Origin: Trichostrongylus colubriformis
Taxonomy: Eukaryota; Nematoda; Chromadorea; Rhabditida; Trichostrongylidae
Direction: 5' to 3'
Assembly (NCBI GenBank): GCA_963978905.1
Contig: OZ022256.1
Span: 58,554,646 to 58,618,645 of the forward strand
DNA length: 64,000 bases
A program made the translations under genes and the position numbers. The notes below the pieces were generated by a model that saw nothing but the letters and a program-made list of their open reading frames with translations, ran no database searches and had not been told where the DNA came from. Shown in pieces: positions 10,784 to 22,400 of this stretch. Numbering within the stretch: the first letter of the stretch is position 1; each line of letters begins with the position of its first letter.

Positions 10784-11126
10784 AACTTTCCTGAGTACTT
10801 AAAGTCAATAGCTGCGCCCAGGTGTGTGGGTGTGTGTGATAAGAATCGCATCAGGATCCAACTATCAATGGCGTCGCTAGCACGCACGCAACGCCTAGCA
10901 CGGTGCGTTGCGAAATCCCGGCCTAGCGATACACACCTATTGCCTGATCGATACTGTATTGAGACGAATACAGGCTTGAATTTCATTCCCATCAGACATT
11001 TTTACCAAAATCATCACACCATGTTACTGTTCACAAATCTTCTACATACATATATATCAAACTATTATAATAGAAAAATCGATGACAGAAGCAAATAAGG
11101 GCTAGGGTACTCTTCACAACTGTTGT

Positions 11127-13452
11127 TCAGTTCTCAAGAAGATTTCTCATATCATAAAGTGCCGATCGTATTGAATCTTTAAAAGCAGCTAGATTTGTTC
11201 GTGGGTTCGATTTGAATGCAGACGGTGAAAAGATGATGGTGTCATTTTGAAGGTTATACGCGCAACCGTATCCATCACGAACCATAGCACCAAAGCACGT
11301 ATAGCGGTCAGTAACATCGGAAGACATAGTGAGCTAAAATTTCAAAAAAAGAGAAAAATCCTGAAAAAATTGAATTATAACTTAGGAGAATGGGAACTAA
11401 AATGGTGAAGACAAAAGGGTACAATCGGGAAGGATACAGGCAGTGTTCTCTTGAGAGCCAATAAACGCGTCTGCGACGGCATTTAATTCACTCATTTTGA
11501 GGAGGTGTACTGCCTATCTTTGCATCCTTCAAAGGCAGTAATGGGGGTGACGAAAACCCTTGGAATGAGCCACCGAAATGAAAGCTGGGGGTTCAGAAGA
11601 CAACAAGATGTGGCAAGACCCCTGATGGACCTAGAGCTTCGATGGCATCTATTTCAACAACTACCACTTATTTTATCTTGGCCCACCTCTTTTTTGATCT
11701 GGCCCGCTCCTCTCGCAATTAATGGTGTGGGTGAGTGGAAGTCCTATCCCCCGTTTCATTCTGTTTTTCTTCACTTTCGTACTACTACGCTCCTCGACCT
11801 ACGCTACTATTCTTGGATGATGTTTCCATATTCGGCCCGAACTGCCCTTACCACTGCCTCTAAACTGATACTGTTTATGACCTCATGAGTCTCTTGCACA
11901 CACGAGGCATTACGCCGACCAATTGAAGCACATTATAAACTCCTACTTCGTAGATTCAACCCACAAATTGTATAACTAATGTTCGGAAAGTGCTTTGAGC
12001 GGAATGAAACAAAGGTATAGGTACCAAGTAAAAATGAGGAAAAAGGAAGAAGAAAATGAAAAAGTTAACAGGAAACCGAATAAGAAAAGGAAAATGGAAG
12101 GAAGAAAGATGATTCTGACCCGGCTACAGGAACAGATCGTCCAAGGATCAAACTTGCTCGCCGACTATTGGAGCCATTGTATAAAATCATGTGAGTTCTC
12201 CTCACCTGGCTGGCAACCAATGGAAACCTATACATTTCTTTCCATAGAGGATCCTGAAAAATATCCGGCAAACTTTCGATTTCTCCACTTTCCACAGAAT
12301 GTCTCGCCAGGACGGATAGTGCAACGAGGTGATTGTCAATACCGTGTCCGACCAGGCTCTGAAAATAGTTTACGTTTACTTGTTGAATGGCCGTATGAGG
12401 TCTCATAGCTGAACTATGCCGAAGACGCCTGCTTGCCAGTGGTCTTATGGACTTTAAACACACCGGGAGGAGGTCATTCTGGCTTACGGTGTGGGTTAAG
12501 ATGGTCTGAAATTCGTTACTTTGCATATACGCCACTTACCAAGACGTCGAGTGTAAATTTCCGTTTTTTAAAAATATAAGTCACTTTTTTCTTACTCTTC
12601 CGTCTCTTATCCCTTTCATTGTTTCACTTGCACTTGTTGCACTTAATTGTTGCTGTGTACTGTTTGAGATCATTATGAATGGAATCAATCTCTACTACGC
12701 CACATTAACTGATAATGGCGTAGGCCCGCCTGAACCGAGCTGTTCGAAGTGAGGCTCGTGAAGTTCCAAGAGCTCCCCAAAGGCGCGTTTTTCAGTGCGA
12801 TTTTCGCTACACATTATCTTTTGTGAATTGAAAAGTTCGTTCACAAAGGGCATTGAAGTACGCGTTCTTTCCTCGCTCCCCTTCCGTTGCCCCCCAGTTC
12901 AGGCCTCAGCCACATCGCGCTCGACGCATAAGGACTTGGCGTTTAGCGCGCGTTCATGCTCTGCAGTGTCAGCGGACTGCGTGTCTCTGCGTATCTGCCT
13001 ATGGCACCCTGCCTCGTCACTGTAAAGGCAGCAACGTCCTGTACGAAGGCAGCCTTAGCGCTGAAGCCATTAATTCCCAACTCACTTCTTGCGTTATCAG
13101 TGCTTGTTTCTCGGCTGCTCGACGCATCAGAACAAGGCGGGTCTCCTGAAAAAGGAGGGTCTGATTTAATGTCTCATGGGTCAGCCTATTTCGATATGGA
13201 ACTAAATTTCAACAATTCCACTATGCCACCTTTGATTCGTTCTTTGTCATCGCTTTCACCCACTGAAGTGCTTCTCTCGTATTCGCTCGTATAATGTCCA
13301 CCCTTCCAGCCCGAAATCGTCGGAGTGATGCTGTTTCGTAAGAGGAGACGAGGCAGCCGTGAACCCTGCAATGCAGCTTTGGATGTGTTTGTATAAAAGC
13401 TTCGAAGGTGCCGCCAGCGGTAAGAGGAAATGCGAACTGGGAAGACATATTC
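11127..13452 (-). CDS. cha-1: cha-1 C-terminal exons (three), copy A
   Basis: Exon 13230-13452 ends with [20 protein letters not shown] and [11 protein letters not shown] before GTGGCA. Exon 12206-12505 (100 codons, phase 0) contains [18 protein letters not shown] and [18 protein letters not shown]. Exon 11127-11333 has [15 protein letters not shown] and ends MRNLLEN. These match the last third of ChAT: the E.A(S)IRRF..GR motif, the G.GIDNHL motif and the CYGP.V..GYG.CYN motif. Copy B keeps the same exons, but the first two carry indels there. [17 protein letters not shown] is more diverged from the family than the flanking motifs, so some decay in copy A is possible. Confidence 0.85.
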
Positions 13453-16400
13453 CTGAAAACAAAGATTCCGTTCAGAAAAGGTGTTGTGTGGCGAAACTGC
13501 GAGTCGCATTGCGAGTCGCGCTGCCACGAATCCGTTGCGGACATGCCTGCAGAGGTAACGTTCGCGACAACCTGGCTTAGACCCTCGCCCTTCTGCATCT
13601 GCCCACCGGCTAGTGATGCACAGGATTGCGAAAGGGGAGTTTTTGAGTTCCTGTTTCTCCGGCTTTTCGTCGCTTATTTTTGTGCTTTTTCTACTATTAT
13701 TGCATAACTTCTCCCCCTCTCATATTCTCTGTTATTCCACAATGTGCCAAATTAACGTCTTCCGGTGCCTTTAATCCATTGACGACCGCGGCATTTACAC
13801 TTGTCTGGCGCGTGGGACAGCGTGGAGTTTTCCCACACTCTACGCGTGACGCGCCGTCGTCTCACACGGTCCCACAGGTGCACATTTCTGACAAGCTATC
13901 ATTTTTCACCTTTTTGCATTGTGATTAGGTTTCCACATGTACATATTTATGATAATATATAGACCACATTTGTATTAATTTCCCCTTTCAAATAAGAGTG
14001 GATGCCTTTAAAGATAAAACTGAACTGAATCAAAGTAACGGCAGAGTGTTACAGTCCAGTTCCCGTAGGCTGACGGGGCGTGGCCCACAGAGTTGGGTGA
14101 GAGTGTGTGGCGGGATCAGAGAGATCGATACAAGTCTGTAGGCCTCGCCCCGCCAGCCGTAATTGAAATGGACTGTACTAGAAAGTGGATTCGAGCGGCC
14201 GAATGGCGTCTTACACACCGTTTGTGAGAATGAACACCACGGTGGTACACCAGGCTTTATACCAAGCGAAAATTTGAATATTAGGTTGTCGGGAGAAATC
14301 TATCATTTTTTAAAAACGTGCTTTTTCCCGCTGAGTTGCTTTCTAGGAATTTCCTCTGTACATACACATGTAGTACAAGTTCACACGCATCTATAGGTAT
14401 TATCATTTTTCATCTTCCGGATAACCTTTTTCGGCAAATAAATGTAAGGTGTATGCAGAATGAATGGCCAAAACATGAATGGCCATAACTTCGCCTAGAC
14501 ACATCTTTATTTGTCGAAATAAAAGCCATTCAAATCTACACAGCTTCGCCAACGATGTGGTGATGAAGATATGCCATCATGATAAAATTCTGGAATGAGA
14601 GAATTAATAAAGTCAACAATGGCATTTTCAACATGCACTGTATCGACGAACTCCTTCTGACGTAGGTTTGCATCGAGAATACGGATGAAAATCCCAAACG
14701 TCCTAACCATGACTCTTCGTTTCCTGCACGATAATGCTCGTCCACATATTGAAAAAGTGACTCGCCAAAAAATTCTCGAGCTTGAATGGGAATTGCTGCC
14801 GCATCCACATTATAGCCCTGATCTTGCTCTATCGGCTCATCAACTTTTCCTTTCCCTATCTAACGCCTTTCGAAGTTTTCGATAATGAAGAGACATGGAA
14901 CGGTGGTTGTGCTACTTTTTCAAATCAAAGCCAGATCAATACTACGCGCATGGCATAGCAAGTTTGCCTGAAAGGTTGCAAAGAGTGGTAGAACAAGATG
15001 GTGATAACCTTGTTTCATAGCATGCTCTGTGTTTTGTAATGAAGTGATTGAAAAAAACTGAATAAATGAACTTCAAAAAACCAAAGATTTTCCCGACAAC
15101 CTAATATGATTTACCTCTTCATTAAGAAGCTCAATAATTCAAGAATAGGAAGTTATTTTCTTGGACCATGCTTTGTGCAGCAATATTTATGTCTGAAGTG
15201 AACCAAATGTTTCAAAAGAGGCTCGAAATATAAGTTACAAGACTGTGACACGACATATTGTCACACGGTCCCACGCGGCCAACATGGTGTGATACGACGT
15301 CGTGTCACACGGTCGTCAATGAGTTAATGTAAGTTATTGTTCTATTGTCACGAGATTACTTCCCTGGAACACTGAATAATCTCCCTGAGACTCACTTATA
15401 GTGTGCTAGTTGCAGCGCTAACTGAACAAAGCCATCGGGGCTGAAGCCGGACTTCTTCATGAAGATCCGTCCATAATCGTTGAATATCAATACTTCCAGA
15501 TCTAGCTCATTTGTGAGTCTGAAACTTATGATTTTTTATGCAGTAAAATGTTCGCTATCAATCAATTTGACGTCAGCCATATTCCAGGAAACGGCATTTC
15601 ATTATGTCTTTCACTACCAAAACCAAGAAATCGATAATAAGGGTTTGTAGGTTTATTCCATGATCCTCGAATTAGAACAATCACCGTAGACTTGATGTAG
15701 GGAATGGTCAGAATGAATCGGAACACACTCGTCAAGTTCTGATGCCTGTTGTCGGAGTATCTCCATGCCATCCGCCCCAACATGCCAGGTTAAAGGTTTT
15801 GGGCTAATTTCACGTTCAGCTCGACTAATCTGAAACGTTGATAGAATGATCCTCTTTTCTATGGAAAAGGGAGTGTAGCCTTATGTCGAATTTTCGCGCG
15901 ACCGCGGGCGACGAGCAGCGCGGCGGATTTCTTCACGTGTGATTGTGTAAATTTCGTACCTTCAACGTTTTACGCCCGAACTAATTAGTTTTTTTTGATT
16001 GGAAGTGCTATTAAGTGGTAATTGTTTCTTTTGCTTTTTGCGTTACTATTTTGTTGGTTTAGGGCACAAAAGCTATTCTTCTTGGACGTTTAACTATCCA
16101 CGATATTGTTAACACACCTTTACTGGCAATCGTTTTGGCGGAGTCGCCTTCTTCAGAGCCTAAAAGGATCAAGGCGATTCATGACTACCCGGCCAAACTC
16201 ATCGCAACCCACTACAATTGGAGATAACCCAGACACCAAGTGAGCATAAGATGAGCAACCCACCGCAATAATCTGGATTCCGGAGATCAACCGGTCAGCA
16301 GCGACAGGACTGCTTGTTGCTCAACCTCACTGTTGGAAAGCTGTCCTTATATAGGGTATCAATTCCCGTGCTATCATAGGACATTCTTCTCTCCGATTCA

Positions 16401-19400
16401 TTTCTGGATGGATGAACTGAATCCAGAATGCCTCGAGGGATTTCCGCGCAGATAGTTGAAGATTCTTGCGCCGACACCTAAACCCTGACCTCGAAGTCGT
16501 CTCCGTCATGTTTTTACTCCGGTGGGCTCCCAGAGCACTTGATGTGCATGACCTGGTTTTACCGTCAATGTGCTCCTTTAATCTCACGTGCAGAAGCCTC
16601 GCCGTTTCGCCTATGTACTCATCCCCACAGCTGTCACATGTGTTTTTATGGACTACACCTGCGATGGTGCATTCACCTTCCCTACTCGTTGGACACATAC
16701 CACACAAATGAGGGTCAAACACCATCGATCGTAGAGTCGATTGTGTACGAGGCGAATGAATTTCCCTCGAATGAATTACCACCGGGTCTGTTGACTGCAC
16801 TTCCACTTTTCTATCCAAATGAAGTCCGAGCAGTCTCGTAGCCATTAGGCGCAGCTTTTTCTCATGTCATTCCAGTGATTCTTCACGCTCCTTATCTCCC
16901 ATGCACACTTTCGCAGCTGTTCTAAAGGTGTTCGTTCCTAACAACAGCTCGCTTAGTCTGAAGGGGATGGGCTGATCGAAAATGCACAATGGTATTTTTG
17001 CTGCTGGGTTTTCTGTACTACTTTGTTGAATGCAGGTCTCCACGAATTTTCACTTGGATGTTTAAGAAAGGGAGCCAACCTTTGTAGGGTTTTCCCTTTC
17101 AGTTTTATGTGTTTGCCGGCTTAGTAAATCAAAAAACAAATTTATCTGCTTTTGTGTTAAGCAGTTTACAAAACAGCCATCAGTGCATTGGCAGTAAAAC
17201 ATAGGGTTTAGTCGCAGCACAGGCGCTTCTATTTTGGACATGAAAGCTATTGCCAATATAGGCGCCAATCGTTGTCCCATTGCTAAGCCTCTGATCTGCG
17301 CAAAATATCTCCCCGACCATCTGAAAACGCTTCAATTGATGCACTCATGTAGTAGAGACATGAGTTGCCCTACGGAGAGCCAATGCATATTGATTTCATT
17401 ACAGTGCTGGTTTAGAAGCTGGAAGATGGCTTCCATCGCGGCATTGCTGCTTAAGTTTGCTTACATATAGTGCTTCTACTTCGCAACATTCCATCACACA
17501 AGTGCTGTATAGTCGTAGCACATGAAAATGGCCTAGGAGCACATGGGTATTGGTGAGGTGCGATGGTATGTATCATAAAAAAACCGTTTCGGCTTCTTGA
17601 CTATGTGTTTGGCCGGGTATTCATGAATTACCTTAATCCTCTTAGGCTCTGAAAAAGGAGCAACCTCGTGGATAGTTAAATAGCAAGAAGATTAAAAAGT
17701 TACGCCGAGTTTATACGAAGCCGCACATGGAAATGACAAATGCTATTGTTTTCAGGTATGATGAGATAGACAGTTATTTCTTGAAGGAGCTCCGCCAGCC
17801 CCTTGCGTCCTGAGACGAATTTGAACCGATCGCGGCTATTCGTACTGATGGCGCCGCGCGTGTGACGCCGCCAAGCAAAAATTTGACGTAAGGCTACATA
17901 TCCCTATAGCAAGCAGAGTGCGTATGCATCAAAGAGAATACTGCAAGGTTTGTTTTCGCATCCTACAGATCGGTCCACCCCTGTACTAGAAAAAACCTTA
18001 GGAATTTCACTTTCGAAAATCTATGTGCAATAGATGCTTCAATTGTTAGGAAGCAGAAAATGTGGATACTCGTTTTTTAGTCTTTCGTTATAACCTGATT
18101 GGAGATCGACTTTGCAGTTTGATACTTTTAGCAAACGAAGGAACAAAAGTTAAAATTTTCGCTCGCCAAGCTGAGGTATATGTTACACTTTTCCGCTGTA
18201 AACTTGCAGAGAAAGGGAACGAAAGAAAAACGATAAAAAACGCTGATACGTACTTTCTGCGTTTTCTCTCGAACATTTAGGGTGGGCATTGTAATGAAAA
18301 TGGATCCTCGTTTAAAGGCTATAGTAGGGAAAGTATGATTGGCTACTTTCATACCTGGGACAAAAGTGGACCGTGGCAGCGCCCAGAGCCATCACACTAT
18401 CTTTGTGATGAAGCCCTTTCCAGATTTTTGTGAACAAACCCACTGTAAATCGTTTCCGATTCTCCCGCTCGTATCGGAAGGCACTTTCAGCCACGTTCAT
18501 GGGAGCGATACCCTCACCAACGGAGTGCTCAAGGCATATACCGTTGGTGCCGTTACTACTGACGATCAGCTGAAACACTTTGTTGTAGGCTTTGGTATCG
18601 AGATAGCAAGCGCTAGTTCCTGACCTGGAAGGTCGCATCGAACCAACGATTCAAGCCATGACCGCTGCTACCACCACCGGTGAGGATATGTTTTCCCTGC
18701 TGTACGAGATTGCTTTCGTGCGACTGTGAATCAGCATCACTATTCTGAGCAGAAGCTCCTTTCGTCTCGTCGTCGTCCAAGCAGACGACGAACAAAGCAT
18801 CACGGGCCCAAGTGAGCGAAATGCTATTCGTTTCAACTAAACAGGCATGAATTTCACAACTTTTCGATCCAAGTGTCAGCTCTTCGAGAAAAATTCATTC
18901 CGAAAGGCATAGTACCCACCCTCCTGCATAGCGCTCCAGAAGCGCGCCGCTCTATCACGATTACCAACTCCTGCAGCACCAACAGCTACGGCAAGTCCTT
19001 TCCGTGCTTCAGACATCCGTAATACTTGCCGTAATTGGAAGAAAATATCGGCGAACGGTAGCAGATTGCCGTCTACCCGTGTATGCACCACAAACGCCTG
19101 AAATGACGCCGTAAATTAACTTGATTTTCCATATTCTCCATGAGAATTTATTTTCTCATATTCTCATATTTATATTCACCAGGTGAGCTTCGCCATCTAC
19201 ATCGCGTTACGGGATACCGGTGCGAAGCGGGCTGTGGGCGCAATGATGTGAAAGAAATTCCACAGCAATGTGGTTTGGCGGCAATTAATAGATTTTACAT
19301 TGTGCTGAGAGGTAGTCCGTCAACAGCCTTCACTGCAAAGGCTCATCGAAGCGATGCAGTTCATATCAATATGCATGCAATAAGCTCTATAGAATGTAAG

Positions 19401-22400
19401 CCTCTGCAATTGTGTCCATCCACTAGTGTGGTCCCTCACATTGCCCGGCCCTTCGTACGAAAACCGACGATTACGACCCATAGCATATGATGCTGCAGTT
19501 TTTCAACTGCTGCTACTGTAATCATTCAATGGGATCCCATTACCTGTTTTCAGCTCTTTGCTCAGAGATCTATCATTTTGATCGATGTCGACCAATAGGA
19601 CTTCATCAAAGTTCTGCAACGGTGTCACCTACTGGTGTGGCTCGCTGATCATTTTCCAGAAGCTTATCTTCTATAAGGGTATTTACTCAGTGGTATGGTC
19701 CATAAGCGGTTTCCGTCCTTTCGCATAAAAACCGTGTTTTTCAATCAATATCCCGATGACGCTCCGTCTTCCGTGATCACCTGACATTTTTGTCACTCTG
19801 GCAGCTTCGAATTACTTCAGCTTTTTTATATTTTTATGAGTTAGCACGATATTATTGACTGCACGTTCCGCCCATTGTAGGGGGCCTCCAAATACCTCAA
19901 TAACGTGCAACACCGCCTAGACATCGCTGATCTCCGTCGATTTTTCGGGTCGCCATTCACTTCAAATAAGCTAAACACAGCTCAGGTCTCGCTGACATCC
20001 ATGATTTTTCCTCAGTCTCTACACTGCTCTGGAGCCGGGTCATGAACATTCATGGTTAGCACCGCCCACTTGGAGCACGCTCCGCCCATTAAAGGTGGGT
20101 CTCCCTACACTACATATACATGGACCTCATCTTGGTCCACCTTCTCCCGATGTCTGGGCAATTTTGAGACGAATTGCAGAATTTTGAACTGACCCGAGGA
20201 CAATGCAGCCCACGACCCGCCTACTGTGGGCGGAGTCCGTGTGCGCTCTGTACATCTTGGACCACGGACCAACCCAAACTTGACCTAACCTCCTCCACTT
20301 CTTTTTTCTGGTAGGACCAAGAAGCGAGCGGACAGACACACAACAGTACAAACACACAAAACTCCTGATTTATATATAGGGTATGATAGGTTGAGACTGG
20401 AGGATTTCAACTTCTTGGGCACTCACTCAATAGTATTTTCGATAAGCTGTTATCAGCCTTACGCTCAAAAACCAATATTTTCAACCAATATCCCAGCTTG
20501 GGCTCCGTCTCCTTTTTGATTTGATATCTTTTTGTCACGGTTGAACATTGCTCAGCTTTCACCCGGTCTCCACACCGCTATGTAGAGGAAGTATAATTTC
20601 TCGTGAGTGGACACGACTTCAGCTATTGCATGCTTCGCTCCTGAAAGCGGGTCTCTCTTACCTGCGTCAAACACGTAAACTCGCCTTCACCCCTTCCGTT
20701 TTTGGCGACGTTCGGGCTCTTTTGGAACGGCTTATAGGATTCTTCACATAAACACCGATTAATTCAACGCATGTCCCTCCTATGTGGTCGGAGGATTTTC
20801 GCATGGTCGATGGGCGCTTTTTTCATCTCCTATTACCATAACCCACCCAACTCAAATCGACCCAATCTCTTCCGCTTGTTTCTAAGATTGTGTCGGGTTT
20901 TGGGTGGACAGACAAACAAAATAACAGACAAACCAATTTTCTGGCTTAAATATAGGTCATGATGAGAGATTATAATCTCTCTGACTTCTTAACTCGGCTA
21001 CAGACTGCTCTGTAGCCGAGTTAAGAAGTTATTCGTGGTGAGCACCGCCTGCTTGGAGCACGTTCCACCCACTAGAGGTGGACCTCTTATCTACACAGAT
21101 ACAGACTCCTTCACCTCGTCTTACCCATGATTTCTCGACGCTCGGAAGCTCCTGGAACAATATATAGAACTTTCGCCCCTTTCGCAAAGAGTTGAGGATG
21201 CATCCCACCATGAAGTGATCCTAGTGGAGGGAAGGAATCCTCTCTCCTACTGAGCCTCAGGCAAAAAATGCTCCCCAATGTGCAGATTTACCCCTGAAGG
21301 ATCCCTACGAGATGCCTAGATATGCAGCGTTTTGTTAGATGTCCCTCATAGCGAAGGCACCAATTTTGCACCCAAACACCGAACATTTTGACCGCAGACC
21401 CCACCCACCGTAGGCGTGATCCCACATAGTCCATATGCACTCGGCAAACTTCTACCATGTCCTACTTGACCCACACTTGCCCCGAATTCCCGCTTGTTTT
21501 TCAGGCGGTACTGAATTTCGGACAGACAGACATACAAAATGACAGACACACCAAACGTCTCGTTTATAAATAGGGTATGACAGGTTCTGATGACGATATG
21601 CACAGCCTAGACCTCACTTCGCCCTCTGAAGGTGGCCATCTTTTATTGCCACACCCTGCACCCAACTTTACCCACTTTTCCTGACGTTCCAGCTATTTCG
21701 AGACGAATTATGAATTTCACAACCACGCACTGACCATTCTGACGCGAGCCCCGCCCACAATAGGCGAAGTCACACATTGCACATGTGCGCTCTGTACATC
21801 TTGAACCATGCCCCAACCAACCTAAGCTTGACCTGACCTCCCCCACTGCCTCTGGCAAAACCGAGAATCGAGCGGACAGACAAACATCCGTACAAACCAA
21901 CACACCAATTTCCTGGTTTATTTATAGGGTATGATTGGTCGGCGATGCATGATGTTGTAGAATTTCAACTTTGTGAGGGCACTCAATCAGTAGTAAGGCC
22001 CATAAGCCGTTTCCAGCCTTCTTCACCAAAACCGATATTTTCAATCATGGATTCGATCAATACCGACAAAGTCGATGTGCGCTCTGCACGTCCCCTACCA
22101 TGTCCCACCCAACCCACCCTTGAGCCGACCTTTCCCGCAAATTTCTGAGGTTATGTCGAGTTGCGGGTGGGCAGACAGACAAACAACGTTACAAACTCAC
22201 CAAACCCCTGGTTTATATATGGAGTATGATATTCCGTCTTATTCTCATATTTCTCATGTGCTACTGTAGCTGAGGGGGGGCACTCATTGGCGGCTGTTGT
22301 ATCACTCGCAACCGTTCTACAATCATCACTTTGGGTACTCGAGTGTAAATTTTTACCTAACCTTACTTTGTGGGAGTAGAGGTTTCCCGCTGAACGAAGA

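Larger units (their letters stand above)
5856..10790 (-). mobile_element. U6-CR1 chimeric retroelement insertion (copy A only)
   Basis: Copy B reads CTGTTCACTTTCATGAGTAC at the corresponding site (57080-57100). In copy A the same sequence is split: CTGTTCACTTT ends at 5855 and ACTTTCCTGAGTACTT resumes at about 10786. A short direct repeat (about ACTTT, 5-8 bp) flanks the insert. On the minus strand the insert starts with a U6 snRNA sequence whose first base touches the repeat. It then runs through an ORF1-like segment, an endonuclease, reverse transcriptase pieces and a 3' tail ending near 5856. All parts are in one orientation, as expected for one retrotransposition event with a template switch to U6. 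Later insertions have broken the coding part. Confidence 0.8.
13771..15327. mobile_element. TTAA-flanked terminal-inverted-repeat element carrying nested insertions
   Basis: TTAATCCATTGACGACCG near 13772 and CGGTCGTCAATGAGTTAA near 15309-15326 are inverted ends of about 14 bp next to TTAA. Subterminal copies of CACACGGTCCCAC occur at both ends. Between them lie a 124-bp MITE, a mariner deletion derivative and a fold-back remnant. Copy B keeps the left end (60331) but has lost the right. No transposase of its own is seen. Confidence 0.55.
2259..17236 (+). repeat. Segmental duplication, copy A
   Basis: From TTTATTTGATGATGCAGTCC near 2260 the sequence is collinear with 53902-64000 in the same orientation, with high identity in exons, introns and old transposon remnants alike. 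Examples are the nicotinamidase exons, the GACGACCGCGGCATTT block, the Penelope-like GIY-YIG region and the last three cha-1 exons. Copy A has extra blocks at 3880-4282 (MITE), about 4741-4855, 5856-10790 (U6-CR1 insertion) and 14052-14175 (MITE). Copy B has extra sequence in one intron, a fuller fold-back at 60846-61526 and a 162-bp tandem repeat. The right end of the match is set by the window edge of copy B. Confidence 0.93.
16075..17690 (-). mobile_element. Penelope-like element remnant with inverted terminal copies, copy A
   Basis: The element carries an RT fragment and a GIY-YIG endonuclease on minus, the gene order that defines Penelope-like retroelements. Its flanks are inverted copies: 16090-16195 (ACTATCCACGATATTG ... 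TACCCGGCCAAAC) and 17600-17685 (GTTTGGCCGGGTATTCATGA ... TCGTGGATAGTTAAATAG). Terminal copies in inverse arrangement are known for this class. Copy B carries the same element from about 62760 to beyond the window. Confidence 0.8.
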
